Positions 17,104-26,583 of a stretch of 64,000 nt of DNA are shown in pieces. A program made the position numbers and the translations under genes. Each line of letters begins with the position of its first letter. The stretch's first letter is position 1. The notes below the pieces were generated by a model that worked only from the letters and a program-made list of their open reading frames with translations, was not told the DNA's origin and ran no database searches. The DNA comes from JACDBE01 sp963714055 (lineage in GTDB: Bacteria; Actinomycetota; Acidimicrobiia; Spongiisociales; UBA5794): assembly GCA_963714055.1 (NCBI GenBank), contig OY970227.1:186001-250000 (forward strand), written 5' to 3'.

Positions 17104-17478
17104 ATGACCGACCGACCCCGGATGTTGGCGACTGTGGTGCTCGACTGTGCCGACGCCAACGCCCTCGCCGATTTCTACGAGCGCCTCCTCGGCTGGGAGG
17201 TCGCCATGCGAGAGCCGGACTGGGCGCTGATGCGAGCGCCCGACGGCGGCACCGGCCTGGCGTTCCAGTCCGAGCCCTGGTACCGGCCGCCGGTCTGGCC
17301 CGAGCGCGCCGGTGAGCCCGAGAAGATGCTGCACCTCGACTTCTGGGTCGACGACCTGGACGCCGCCGTCGCCCACGCCGTCGCCGCCGGCGCCACCGTG
17401 GCCGGGTCTCAGCCCCAGGAGACCGTGAGGGTCCTCCTCGACCCGGCCGGCCACCCGTTCTGCCTGTTCCTCGACTGA
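17104..17478 (+). CDS. VOC (glyoxalase/bleomycin-resistance fold) family protein
   Basis: 124 residues with a GGAGGTG ribosome site (17092-17098). Two beta-alpha-beta units of the vicinal-oxygen-chelate fold are visible: ATVVLDCADANALADFYERL and HLDFWVDDLDAAVAHAVAAG, ending in LLDPAGHPFCLFLD. The DPAGHPFCL ending is typical of actinobacterial VOC proteins of unknown substrate. Metal-binding His/Glu positions are partly present (H113-like HLDF, final HPFC), so catalysis is possible but not shown. Confidence 0.85.
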   Translation: MTDRPRMLATVVLDCADANALADFYERLLGWEVAMREPDWALMRAPDGGTGLAFQSEPWYRPPVWPERAGEPEKMLHLDFWVDDLDAAVAHAVAAGATVAGSQPQETVRVLLDPAGHPFCLFLD

Positions 17479-17557
17479 GCGTCAGCTGCCCATCTCCTCG
17501 ACGAAGGCGCCGCCTGGCCTCGAGGGCGTTGATCTCCGACACGCGACGCGGTATGTG

Positions 17558-17569
17558 TATGCTATGCGC
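17558..17569 (+). promoter_or_regulatory. Putative -10 element for a leaderless toxin-antitoxin transcript
   Basis: TATGCT at 17558-17563 is followed by six bases and then the ATG at 17570, so a start site at the usual +7 position would fall on the A of the start codon. The same TATGCT-N6-ATG arrangement precedes the second antitoxin of this window (46713-46725). No clear ribosome site is seen upstream of 17570, which agrees with a leaderless mRNA. Confidence 0.4.
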
Positions 17570-17797
17570 ATGGCGCGCGTCAACATCTACCTCCCCGACG
17601 AGCTCGCCGAGCAGGCGAAGGATGCCGACCTCAACGTGTCCGGGCTGGCCCAAGAGGCGATCCGCCGTCACCTCCGATCGGCAGAGACCGCCCGTTGGCT
17701 GGACGAGGTGTCGGCGTTGCCCCCGATCGAGGTCGATGCCGAGGTCGTCGCCGACGCCATCGCCGGGGCCAAGGACGAGATCGAGGGCCTTGCCTGA
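17570..17797 (+). CDS. VapB/CcdA-like antitoxin
   Basis: 75 residues. MARVNIYLPDELAEQAKDAD is a ribbon-helix-helix beginning, followed by LNVSGLAQEAIRRHLRSAE. The acidic C-terminal half (DAEVVADAIAGAKDEIEGLA) is the likely toxin-binding tail. In-frame GTG 17555 and ATG 17564 exist, but the family N-terminus and the promoter spacing favour 17570. It overlaps the toxin gene by eight bases. RHH antitoxins normally repress their own operon together with the toxin. Confidence 0.82.
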   Translation: MARVNIYLPDELAEQAKDADLNVSGLAQEAIRRHLRSAETARWLDEVSALPPIEVDAEVVADAIAGAKDEIEGLA

Positions 17798-18185
17798 CCC
17801 GGAGCCGCTGGTCATCGACGCGTCGGCCGTCGTCGACTTGCTGCTCGCCGGCCGACGGTCCGCCAGCATCGCCGACCGTGTGCGCCACGCCGAGTTGCAC
17901 GCACCGGCAAACCTGGACGCCGAGGTGCTATCGGCCCTGGCGCGGCTTCAACGGGCGGGCGTGCTCACCGCGGCTCGAGTCCCCGGTCGTTTGCGGCGGT
18001 TGGCCGGCGCACCCATCGAGCGGCACGCCCTCGCCGACCTGCTCGAAGGCGCCTGGCAGCGACGCCACAGCCTGCGGGTGGTGGACGCCCTGTACGTGGA
18101 GTTGGCCGAACAGATCGGCACCATTGTGGTCACGACCGACCGAGGCATGGGGACCACGGACCACGCCGAGCTCATCGTCGACTGA
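17790..18185 (+). CDS. PIN-domain toxin (VapC type)
   Basis: 131 residues from TTG 17790, the only reasonable start given the frame of the upstream antitoxin. The PIN fold is clear: LVIDASAVVDLLLAG with the first Asp, HAPANLDAEVLSALARLQRA with the conserved Glu, RVVDALYVELAEQIG with the third Asp and IVVTTDRGMG with the fourth acidic site. VapC toxins are Mg-dependent ribonucleases, usually cutting tRNA or rRNA. The TTG start and eight-base overlap would keep toxin output below antitoxin. It converges on def with a seven-base gap. Confidence 0.88.
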   Translation: MPDPEPLVIDASAVVDLLLAGRRSASIADRVRHAELHAPANLDAEVLSALARLQRAGVLTAARVPGRLRRLAGAPIERHALADLLEGAWQRRHSLRVVDALYVELAEQIGTIVVTTDRGMGTTDHAELIVD

Positions 18186-18192
18186 GCGACCC

Positions 18193-18774
18193 TCAGCTGC
18201 CGATCTCGTCGACGAGGCGGGTGATCCGCTCCACGAACGCGTCCCGGTGGTGGCGGTCGAATTCCGCCCAGGTGGAAAAGGTCCGTGGGTCCTCGACCCG
18301 GTCGACGAAGATCATCCCGTCGAGGTGGTCGACCTCGTGCTGGTAGGTGCCGGCGGTGAGCCCTGCCACTTCGGAGACGACGTCTTCGCCGTTGCGATCC
18401 CAGGCGGTGGCCCGCACCCGGACATGGCGGCGCAGGTCGCCGCGCAGGTCCGGCACCGAGAGGCACCCTTCGTTGTTGTCGTACGTCTCGTCGCCGAGGT
18501 ACTCCAGCGTGGGGTTGACCAGCACGGTGAGCGGAATCGCCGGCTTGTACGGGTAGCGCCGGGCAGTCGCCTCGCCGACCTCGATGGCGCAGATACGCAC
18601 CGACCGGCCCACCTGATTGGCGGCGATCCCGGCGCCGGCGGCGTGGCGCATGGTGTCGATCAGGTCGTCGATGAGCCGCTGCATCTCCGCCGACGCCAGC
18701 TCCTCCCTGCTGATCGGGCGGGTGGGGGAGCGCAGCACCGGGTCACCGATACGGGTGATGGGCAGGACGGTCAC
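18193..18774 (-). CDS. def: Peptide deformylase
   Basis: 193 residues; removes the N-formyl group from new proteins. The three metal/active-site motifs are complete: GIAANQVG (motif 1), EGCLSVP (motif 2, Cys ligand) and QHEVDHLDG (motif 3, HExxH with two His ligands). The GTG start at 18774 overlaps the hutI stop by four bases (GTGA), so def is the last member of the pgi-hutU-hutF-hutI-def chain, an unusual home for a translation enzyme. The protein resembles the longer actinobacterial type 1/3 forms. Confidence 0.95.
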   Translation of the reverse strand: MTVLPITRIGDPVLRSPTRPISREELASAEMQRLIDDLIDTMRHAAGAGIAANQVGRSVRICAIEVGEATARRYPYKPAIPLTVLVNPTLEYLGDETYDNNEGCLSVPDLRGDLRRHVRVRATAWDRNGEDVVSEVAGLTAGTYQHEVDHLDGMIFVDRVEDPRTFSTWAEFDRHHRDAFVERITRLVDEIGS

Positions 18775-20015
18775 CCGGTGTCGCCCGTGTGCCGGTCGAA
18801 GCTGGGCACCCCGCCGACCCACACCGACGAGCACAGGCCCATCCCCACCCAGTAGCCGATCTCGGCCGGCCGGTCGACGTCCCACATCGCCAGGTCGGCC
18901 CGCTTCCCTGGCTGCAGGGTCCCACGGTCGGCGAGACCGAGGGCGAGGGCGGCGTTGCGGGTCACCCCGGCGAGTGCCTCCTCGAGGGACAGCCCGAGGA
19001 GCACCGCCCCGAGATTGACGATCAGGGCCAGGTCGGCGACCGGGGACGTGCCCGGATTGCAATCGGTGGCGAGCGCCATCGCCACCCCGTGCCGGCGCAT
19101 GGACTCCACCGGTGGGCGGGCGGTCTCGGCCAACGTGTGGGTGGCCCCGGGGAGCAGCACTGCCACCGTTCCCACCCTCGCCATCGCCGCCACCTGGGCC
19201 TCGGTGGCGTGCTCCAGGTGATCGGCGGACAGGGCGCGGTGGGATACGGCGACGTCGACGCCCTCGTCGGAGAAGAGCTGGGCGGCGTGCAGCTTGACCG
19301 GCAGCCCGTGGGTGGAGGCGGCGGTGAACACCGCGTCCACCTGGGCAGGGGTGAAGGCGAGATGCTCGCAGAAGGCGTCGACGGCATCGACCAGTCCTCC
19401 CTCGACCGCTGCCGGCAGGATCTGCTCGACGATCAGCCGGACGTACCCTTCGGGGTCGTCGCCGTACTCGTCGGGGACCACGTGGGCGGCGAGCAGCGTG
19501 GTCACCACGTCCACCGGGCCGTCCGCACCGAGTTGCCGGGCCACGGTCAGCATGCGCAGCTCGGTGTCGAGGTCGAGGCCGTAGCCGGACTTCACCTCGA
19601 CGGTGCTGGCCCCACTGCGGTGGATCCGGTCGAGCCGTTGCCTGGCGCCGGCGAGCAGTTCGTCGCTCGACGCCTCCCTGGTGGCCCGCACGGTGGAGCG
19701 GATGCCGCCCCCGGCGGCGGCGATCTCGGCGTACCCGGCACCGGCCAGGCGCCGCTCGAACTCGCCGGAGCGGTCGCCACCGAAGACGAGATGGGTGTGG
19801 CAGTCGATCAAACCGGGGGTCGTCAGGCGACCGCCCAGGGAGCGCATCTCGGCTCCGTGGGGAGCGTCGAGGTCGCGGCGATGACCGACCCAGGAGATGG
19901 CGCCGCCGGTGATCACCAGGGCGGCGTCGTCCACCAGGCCATAGGGCTCCCCGTTCTCCGTCATGGTGGCGGCGGCGGTGTCGACCAACACCGTGCTCGT
20001 CGGTCGACCGCTCAC
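18771..20015 (-). CDS. hutI: Imidazolonepropionase
   Basis: 414 residues of the amidohydrolase fold; hydrolyses 4-imidazolone-5-propanoate to N-formimidoyl-L-glutamate, the third step of histidine degradation. Metal motif LIDCHTHLVFGGDRSGEFE follows an N-terminal beta-sandwich, and the barrel shows STVEVKSGYGLDLDTELRML, HAAQLFSDEGVDVAVSHRAL and ALATDCNPGTSP. The usual length is about 400. The start overlaps the hutF stop by four bases and its stop overlaps def. Its product feeds HutF encoded just upstream in the operon. Confidence 0.96.
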   Translation of the reverse strand: MSGRPTSTVLVDTAAATMTENGEPYGLVDDAALVITGGAISWVGHRRDLDAPHGAEMRSLGGRLTTPGLIDCHTHLVFGGDRSGEFERRLAGAGYAEIAAAGGGIRSTVRATREASSDELLAGARQRLDRIHRSGASTVEVKSGYGLDLDTELRMLTVARQLGADGPVDVVTTLLAAHVVPDEYGDDPEGYVRLIVEQILPAAVEGGLVDAVDAFCEHLAFTPAQVDAVFTAASTHGLPVKLHAAQLFSDEGVDVAVSHRALSADHLEHATEAQVAAMARVGTVAVLLPGATHTLAETARPPVESMRRHGVAMALATDCNPGTSPVADLALIVNLGAVLLGLSLEEALAGVTRNAALALGLADRGTLQPGKRADLAMWDVDRPAEIGYWVGMGLCSSVWVGGVPSFDRHTGDTG

Positions 20016-21352
20016 TCCAGCACCGCCCGCACCGCCCGGTCGATCCGGGCCGCCACGTGGTCGATCTCGTGATGGGCGCCCGAGGAGACGATTCGCCGAC
20101 CGGCCACGACGACATCGGTCACCGCGTACGCCGAGCCTCCGAACACGATGCCGGCCACCCCGTCGGCCGGCGACCAGCCGGCCAGGGTCGGGGCCGTGGT
20201 GTCCATCACCACGAGGTCGGCAGGGGCGCCCACGGTGAGCCCGCGCTGGGCGGTCCCCACTGCCCGGGCACCGCCGACCGTGGCTGCCTCCAGCAGCGAG
20301 GTGGGGGAGTGGACCCCACGCCGCCGTAGGCGGAGCCGGTCGTGGTACTCGATGGCGCGGGCCTCCACGAACAGGTCGATGACCGCCTGCTGGTCGGTGC
20401 CCACCGCCAGCGTCGACCCGGCGGCGGACAGCTCGGCGAAGGGCCCCAGCCCGTCCCCGAGGTCGGCTTCCGTGGTGGGGCAGGCGACGACGCTGACTGC
20501 GGCGTCGCCGAGGACCGACACGTCGGCGTCGGTGAGATGGGTGGCGTGAACCACCGAGGTTGTCGGGCCGAGTGCGCCCGCCTCGGCGAGCAGCCCGGTG
20601 GGTGACCGCCCGGTGGCGGCCAGCGCCGCCTCGTTCTCGGCGACCTGTTCGGAGAGATGGACATGGAACGGCAGCCCGTGGCCGGCGGCGTACCCGGCGG
20701 CGACCTCGAGGTCGTCGACCGGTACCGCCCGCACCGAGTGGGCGGCAGCCCCGATCCGCACCATCGGGCTGTCACCGTAGAAGCTGCGCAGCGACTCGAC
20801 GCGCTCCGCCCAGCGCCCCGCGTCGCCGTCGCCGAAACGTCTGGGGACGCCCTCCAAGGGTGTGTCGAAACCACCCCTCAGGTAGCAGGTGTCGAGCAGG
20901 ACGAGGCGGATCCCCGCCCGGTGGGCGGCATGGACGATGGCGTGCCCCATGGCGTTGGGGTCGCCGTAGGGGGTGCCGTCGACGTCGTGGTGGACGTAGT
21001 GGAACTCGGCCACCGTGGTGATCCCGGTGAGCGCCATCCCGGTGAAGACTGCGGTAGCCAGCTCCGACAGGGTGTCTGGGTCGAGACGGCCGGCCACCGC
21101 CAGCATCTCCTCACGCCATCGCCAGAAGTCCCCGCCATCGTCGTGGGTGCGATGGCGCAATGCCCGGTGGAAGACGTGGGAGTGGGCGTTGACGAGCCCG
21201 GGCAGGGTGACCCCGTCGAAGCGGACCGCCCGGTGGGGTGGCTCGATGCCGGCGGCCACGTCGACGATGACCCCGTCTCGCTCCACGATGGTTACGTCGG
21301 CCACCAGCCGGTCGCCGCCCAACCAGGCCCAGGTGGAGTGGAATGCGGTCAC
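20012..21352 (-). CDS. hutF: Formimidoylglutamate deiminase
   Basis: 446 residues from GTG 21352. HutF deiminates N-formimidoyl-glutamate to N-formylglutamate and ammonia, marking the five-step hut pathway. Amidohydrolase motifs: LPGLVNAHSHVFHRALR (HxH metal pair), FHYVHHDVDGTPYGDPNAMG, HVHLSEQVAENEAAL (metal His) and ALAVGTDQQAVIDLFVEAR (final Asp). The companion N-formylglutamate amidohydrolase (HutG) and histidase (HutH) are outside the window. GTGA overlaps link it to hutU upstream and hutI downstream. Confidence 0.94.
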   Translation of the reverse strand: MTAFHSTWAWLGGDRLVADVTIVERDGVIVDVAAGIEPPHRAVRFDGVTLPGLVNAHSHVFHRALRHRTHDDGGDFWRWREEMLAVAGRLDPDTLSELATAVFTGMALTGITTVAEFHYVHHDVDGTPYGDPNAMGHAIVHAAHRAGIRLVLLDTCYLRGGFDTPLEGVPRRFGDGDAGRWAERVESLRSFYGDSPMVRIGAAAHSVRAVPVDDLEVAAGYAAGHGLPFHVHLSEQVAENEAALAATGRSPTGLLAEAGALGPTTSVVHATHLTDADVSVLGDAAVSVVACPTTEADLGDGLGPFAELSAAGSTLAVGTDQQAVIDLFVEARAIEYHDRLRLRRRGVHSPTSLLEAATVGGARAVGTAQRGLTVGAPADLVVMDTTAPTLAGWSPADGVAGIVFGGSAYAVTDVVVAGRRIVSSGAHHEIDHVAARIDRAVRAVLE

Positions 21353-22986
21353 GGCAGCATCGGGATGCGCACCCCCCGCTCCCGAGCAACCTCGACCGCC
21401 CTTGGATAGCCGGCGTCGACGTGCCGCATCACCCCGGTGCCGGGATCGCTGGTGAGGACCCGCTCGAGTCGCTCGGCGGCGAGGTCGGTGCCGTCGGCCA
21501 CCACCACCATCCCGGCGTGGATGGAGCGCCCGATCCCGACGCCACCACCGTGGTGGACGCTCACCCACGTCGCCCCCGAGGCGGTGTTGAGCAGGGCGTT
21601 GAGGATGGGCCAGTCGGCGATGGCGTCGCTGCCGTCGGCCATCGCCTCGGTCTCCCGGTACGGGGAGGCGACGCTGCCCGAGTCGAGGTGGTCCCGGCCG
21701 ATCACGATCGGGGCCGACACCTCACCGCGGCGCACCATGTCGTTGAAGCGCAGCCCGAGCCTGGCCCGCTCTCCGTAACCCAGCCAGCAGATCCGGGCGG
21801 GAAGGCCCTGGTAGGCGATCCGGTCGGCGGCGAGGGTGATCCACCGGGCGAGGCCCGGGTCGTCGGGGAACGTCTCCAGCACCGCCCGGTCGGTGGCGGC
21901 GATGTCGGCGGGGTCACCGGACAGCGCCACCCAACGGAAGGGCCCCTTGCCCTCACAGAACAGCGGCCGGATGTAGGCCGGGAGGAAGCCGGGGTAGGCG
22001 AAGGCGTCCCGGAAGCCGCCGAGCAGGGCCTCGGCGCGCAGGCTGTTGCCGTAGTCGAACACCTCGGCTCCCCGCTGCTGGAACCCGACCATCGCCTCGC
22101 AGTGGCGGGCCATGCCGAGTCGAGCCCGCCGGGTGAACTCGTCGGGATCCTCGTCGCGGAGCCGGGCGGCGGCCTCCAGCGACAGGTCGGGAGGGATGTA
22201 GCTGAGCGGGTCGTGGGCCGAGGTCTGGTCGGTGACGATGTCGGCGGAGAGATCCAGGTCGAGGAGGCGGGGGACGAGCTCGGCGGCGTTGCCCAGAACC
22301 CCGACCGACAAGGGTCGCCGCTCGGCCTTGGCGCCCTCGCACCGAGCGATGGCGTCGGCCAGGTCGTCGGCCCGCTCGTCGAGGTAGCGGGTCTCCAGTC
22401 GCCGCTCGATCCTGGTGGGGTCGACGTCGATGCACAGGGCCACCCCGCCGTTCATGGTCACCGCCAGCGGTTGGGCGCCTCCCATCCCTCCGAGACCGGC
22501 GGTGAGCGTGATGGTGCCCGCCAGGGATCCCCCGAACCGCCTGCGCCCGATCTCGGCGAAGCACTCGTATGTGCCCTGCACGATGCCCTGGGTGCCGATG
22601 TAGATCCACGACCCGGCGGTCATCTGCCCGTACATGGTGAGGCCCTCGGCCTCGAGGCGGCGGAACTCGGCCCAGGTGGCCCACTCCGGCACCAGCAGCG
22701 AGTTGGCGATGAGCACCCGCGGCGCCCACTCGTGGGTGCGGAACACTCCAACGGGTTTGCCCGACTGGACCAGCAGGGTCTCGTCCGACTCGAGGTCGCG
22801 CAGTGTGGCCACGATGGCGTGGTAGGCCTCCCACGACCGGGCCGCCCGGCCGGTGCCGCCGTAGACCACGAGCTCGTCCGGGTGCTCGGCCACCTCGGGA
22901 TCGAGGTTGTTCATCAACATCCGCATGGCGGCCTCCTGCGGCCATCCCTTGCAGGTGAGGTCGCCGCCTCGGGGTGCGCGGATCAC
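21349..22986 (-). CDS. hutU: Urocanate hydratase
   Basis: 545 residues, full length for urocanase, which uses tightly bound NAD+ to hydrate urocanate. N-terminal GWPQEAAMRMLMNNLDPEVA, then VVYGGTGRAARSW, TGQ-like YIGTQGIVQGTYECF, the nucleotide-binding LGGMGGAQPLAVTMNGG, and the C-terminal VSVHHGGGVGIGRSIHAGMV and DAGYPRAVEVARE are all typical. The GTG start at 22986 overlaps the pgi stop codon by four bases. In this gene order urocanase comes first of the hut enzymes but behind a glycolytic gene, which is unusual. Confidence 0.96.
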   Translation of the reverse strand: MIRAPRGGDLTCKGWPQEAAMRMLMNNLDPEVAEHPDELVVYGGTGRAARSWEAYHAIVATLRDLESDETLLVQSGKPVGVFRTHEWAPRVLIANSLLVPEWATWAEFRRLEAEGLTMYGQMTAGSWIYIGTQGIVQGTYECFAEIGRRRFGGSLAGTITLTAGLGGMGGAQPLAVTMNGGVALCIDVDPTRIERRLETRYLDERADDLADAIARCEGAKAERRPLSVGVLGNAAELVPRLLDLDLSADIVTDQTSAHDPLSYIPPDLSLEAAARLRDEDPDEFTRRARLGMARHCEAMVGFQQRGAEVFDYGNSLRAEALLGGFRDAFAYPGFLPAYIRPLFCEGKGPFRWVALSGDPADIAATDRAVLETFPDDPGLARWITLAADRIAYQGLPARICWLGYGERARLGLRFNDMVRRGEVSAPIVIGRDHLDSGSVASPYRETEAMADGSDAIADWPILNALLNTASGATWVSVHHGGGVGIGRSIHAGMVVVADGTDLAAERLERVLTSDPGTGVMRHVDAGYPRAVEVARERGVRIPMLP

Positions 22987-24633
22987 GGGGCACCTCCTTC
23001 TTGGTCGATCGGGCCGCCGGCCGGCGGGCGCCGGTCGAGGTACCGTCTCAGCAGTGTCGCGGTGGAGGTGTCGTGGGCGCCGGGGTCGACCTCTCCGGCG
23101 GCGATCTCGTCGCCGATCCTGGTGGCGAGCATCTTCCCGAGCTCCACACCCCACTGGTCGAACGAGTTCACACCCCAGATGACCCCCTGGACGAAGACCT
23201 TGTGCTCGTAGAGGGCGATCAGCTGACCCAGCGCCGAAGGGTGGAGAGCCTCGAGGAGGATGGTCGAGCTGGGTCGGTTCCCGGGGAAGGTGCGGTGCCG
23301 GGCCAGGTCGGGGGGCGCACCCTCGGCGAGCACCTCCTCGGTGGTTCTCCCGAAGGCCAGCGCCTCCGCCTGGGCGAGCAGGTTGGCGGTCAGGCTTGTC
23401 GTGGTGTCCGCCTGGATCGGCCACCGGGCGGCACAGCCCGATGAAGTCGGAGGCGACCGTCGCCGTGCCCTGGTGGATGAGCTGGAAGAAGGCGTGCTGA
23501 CCGTTGGTGCCCGGCTCTCCCCAGACCACCGGGCCGGTGTCGAAGCCGACCGCCGACCCGTCGAGCCGGACCGACTTACCGTTGGACTCCATGTCGAGCT
23601 GCTGGAGATAGGCGGGGAAGCGAGCCAGCTCGTGGGAGTAGGGGAGCACCGCCAGCGTCGGGATGACGAGGAAGTTCCGGTTCCACACCCCGAGCAGCGC
23701 CATCAGGACCGGAAGGTTGCGGTCGAGCGGTGCGGTGCGGAAGTGCTCGTCGATGATGCGGAAGCCGGCCAGCATCTCCCGGAAGCGGTCGGCGCCGATG
23801 GCGACCATCAGGCTGAGCCCGATCGCCGAGCACAGGCTGTAGCGGCCGCCGACCCAGTCCCAGAAGGGGAACATCACCTCCGGGTCTATACCGAACCGGG
23901 CGACCTCCCGCTCGTTGGTCGACAAGGCCACGAAGTGGGAGGCGACGGCGCCCTCGCCGAGGCGATCGACCAGCCATTTCCGGGCGCTGTGGGCGTTGGC
24001 CAGCGTCTCCGCCGTGGTGAACGTCTTGGAGGCGACGATGAACAGCGTCGAGGCCGGATCGGCGACCGCCAGGGTCGCCGCCAGGTCGGCCCCGTCGACG
24101 TTGGAGACGAACCTCGAGTCGATGTCGCCGCGGGTGTACCGGTGGAGAGCCCGGGTGGCCATGGCCGGGCCGAGGTCGGACCCGCCGATGCCGATGTTCA
24201 CGACCGTGCGGAAGCGCTCGCCGGTGGCTCCGGTCCGATCTCCGGCGCGCACCGCCTCGGCGAACGAGGCCATGGCATCGATGACGGCGTGGACCCGGGG
24301 CACGACGTCTTCGCCGTCGACGGCGATCACGGTGCCCGGTGGAGCCCGCAGGGCGACGTGGAGCACCGCCCGGTCCTCGGTGGTGTTGATCCTCTCGCCG
24401 GCGAACATGGCGTCGCGATGCCCGGCGACGTCGGCGGCGACGGCCAGGTCGACAAGGAGCCGCACCGTCTCCGCGGTCACCCGCTGCTTGGCGTAGTCCA
24501 GATACAGGTCGCCGGCGGTCGCCGCCATGGTCTCGCCCCGGCCCGGGTCGGCGGTGAAGAAGTCGCGGAGGTGACGTCCCCCGATCCGCCCGGCCTCGGC
24601 GGCGAGCGCCTGCCACTCCGGGGTGTCGCTCAC
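22983..24633 (-). CDS. pgi: Glucose-6-phosphate isomerase, interrupted by a one-base frameshift
   Basis: Reading from GTG 24633 gives a PGI with NIGIGGSDLGPAMATRAL, VASKTFTTAETLANAHSARK, FWDWVGGRYSLCSAIGLS and WGEPGTNGQHAFFQLIHQGT. Near 23393-23394 the frame changes: ...GGHHDK continues as LTANLLAQAEALAFGRT only if one C of AAGCCTG is removed. The other half then shows FPGNRPSSTILL and the C-terminal GVNSFDQWGVELGK. The repaired protein has 549 residues, normal for PGI. Both halves keep active-site motifs, so a sequencing error is more likely than decay. It sits 19 bases after DUF2207 and overlaps hutU (GTGA). Confidence 0.88.
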
Positions 24634-24652
24634 CGCCGTCGGGGTGCCGCCG

Positions 24653-26551
24653 TTACCAGGCACCGCCGCCACCTCCTCCGCCTCCGCCGCCCCCGCCTCC
24701 GGAGAACCCGCCGCCGCCACCCGACCCCGAGCTCGGCGCCGAGAATGCACCAGAGAGCGAGCTGCCGATCCCCGCGATGGCGCTGGAGCTGTGCCCGCTG
24801 GTGTAGCCGTGGTCGCCGTACCAGTAGATCGACGACCGCTCCTGCAGTTCCGGGGGTGCGGCGATCCTGGCTGCGGCGAGCACCTCCTCGGCGACCCCGA
24901 AGGCGATGGCGTACACCAGGTACTCCTCCCACAGCTCGATCGAGATGGACGGTGCCTCCTCGAACCGTCCGAAGTCGACCAGGTAGCGTCGAAACGCATC
25001 CCACCGGGCGTCGAGCAGCGCCCCGTCGCGGGTGCGCCGCACCCAGGCCCGGCGGTTCATGGCGCTCGCCACGGCCACGCCGCCGCCGACGATCCCGAAG
25101 ACGACCAGCCCGGTGCGGATCAGGACCGGGTCGAAGATGGTGGAGAACCGGGCGAGCAGCGGGGTGACCACGAACCAGCCGAACAACACCAGGCCGACGA
25201 CGCCGGCGACCACGAGGGTGGGAAGGTGCCGACCCGCCTCGTCGAGCAGCTTCTCGTCGATGAGCTGCTTCCTGGCGCCGGCGGCGAACGCCACGAAGCT
25301 GTTGTGGTTGGCTTGCTGGTCCTCCCTGATCTCGTCGCGGAACTCGGTGAGCGGCCGGGCGCCGTCGTCGAGCACTCGCCGCACGACCTCCATCACCTCC
25401 GCCTCGACGTCGTCGAGCTTCGGGCTCTCCCCGGTTGGTGGCACCGCGGCCAGCTCGAGGTCGGAGATCTCCTCGGTGCGCAGCCCGAGCCAGGTCTTCC
25501 GCTCCACCTTGGTCGGCGTGGCGACGATGGCGTCCTTCCGGATGAGGTCGAACATGGTGGCGGTGAACGCCGACTCGTCGACCTTGCCCTGCGACCGTAG
25601 CGCCGCCACCACGGCGGGCCCGTGGTCGCTCGGCGGTGCCTGCTCGTACTCGCGGTCGTAGTCGGCCTTCGGCTCCCTGCCGAACCGCAGGTAGCCCCAC
25701 ACCAGGACGATCGGCACCAACACCAGCAAGGCGGCGATGACCACCAGCGACCACAGGTCGGCTCGCCTCTCGGTGTTGGCGCGGTCGGCCTCGGCCTCCT
25801 CCTCGGCGAGGATGGCGGGGAGCCCGTCCCCGGAGCGAACAGTGGCCCCTTCGGTGGAGGCCAGCACCGAGCGGGGTAGCACCACGCGCATCTCGACGAA
25901 CTGGCGGGCGGGGACGTCGTGGGCCTCCAGGGTCGGCGTGACACCGTCGTCACCGAGCGACGTCTCGCCGTTCACCGTGCTCGGATGGCCGAACACCCGC
26001 ACGTCCCCGGTCTGGAGCGTACCCGGGTAGGTGAGCGACGAGGTGAGCAGGTCGACGGTGGTGTCCCAATGCTCTCCCCAGACCTTGAGGTTGATGTCCA
26101 CCACGTCGTCGTAGGCGACGGTGAGGCCGGTCATCCGATACGAGAGGGTGAAGCTGCGCTCTTCGGAGGAGGCCGAGTAGTGCCACACCACCCGGGTCAC
26201 CGACCCCCGGTCCTCGACGCCGTAGGACCCGGGCACGTCGAAGGAGCCCAATTCGGTGCTGGCACCCGGGGTGAACGGCTGCCCGCCTTCGCTGACCACC
26301 ACGTCGCTGACCGCTTCCCCGGCCCGGAGAGGGATGTCCCGGAAGGCTCCGCTGTACGACCCGTCGAACGAGAAGGTGAGCAGCTCACGCACCTCGAGGG
26401 AGCCGTCCGGGAGGAGGGTGATGTCGACATCGACCTCAGGGAACCAGAACGACCGGGCGAGTACCGGTGCGGCGGTGGCCAGCACCAGGACGATGACGGC
26501 GGAGGCCAGCGCGGCGGCGAAGCCTCGGCGGCGCTGACGCGCGGTTCGCAC
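24653..26551 (-). CDS. DUF2207 membrane protein with Gly-rich tail
   Basis: 632 residues from GTG 26551. A signal/membrane segment (ALASAVIVLVLATAAPVLA) is followed by the DUF2207 beta-rich extracytoplasmic domain beginning VDVDITLLPDGSLEVRELLT. A central helix (LWSLVVIAALLVLVPIVLVWG) and two more near residues 420-470 (VVAGVVGLVLFGWFVVTPLL, IRTGLVVFGIVGGGVAV) follow, then a cytosolic part. The C-terminus is a run of Gly and Ser ending GGGGAW, which is normal for this family. DUF2207 genes commonly accompany lemA, as here (32 bases downstream). Function is unknown. Confidence 0.88.
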   Translation of the reverse strand: MRTARQRRRGFAAALASAVIVLVLATAAPVLARSFWFPEVDVDITLLPDGSLEVRELLTFSFDGSYSGAFRDIPLRAGEAVSDVVVSEGGQPFTPGASTELGSFDVPGSYGVEDRGSVTRVVWHYSASSEERSFTLSYRMTGLTVAYDDVVDINLKVWGEHWDTTVDLLTSSLTYPGTLQTGDVRVFGHPSTVNGETSLGDDGVTPTLEAHDVPARQFVEMRVVLPRSVLASTEGATVRSGDGLPAILAEEEAEADRANTERRADLWSLVVIAALLVLVPIVLVWGYLRFGREPKADYDREYEQAPPSDHGPAVVAALRSQGKVDESAFTATMFDLIRKDAIVATPTKVERKTWLGLRTEEISDLELAAVPPTGESPKLDDVEAEVMEVVRRVLDDGARPLTEFRDEIREDQQANHNSFVAFAAGARKQLIDEKLLDEAGRHLPTLVVAGVVGLVLFGWFVVTPLLARFSTIFDPVLIRTGLVVFGIVGGGVAVASAMNRRAWVRRTRDGALLDARWDAFRRYLVDFGRFEEAPSISIELWEEYLVYAIAFGVAEEVLAAARIAAPPELQERSSIYWYGDHGYTSGHSSSAIAGIGSSLSGAFSAPSSGSGGGGGFSGGGGGGGGGGGGGAW

Positions 26552-26583
26552 CTCCGGCGGGGCCGGACGATGCCCCGTAGGCT

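Noticed and set aside
24653..24720. Gly-run at the end of the DUF2207 gene as a repeat artefact
   Set aside because: Gly-rich C-terminal tails are normal for DUF2207 proteins and the frame ends in a regular stop codon before pgi.
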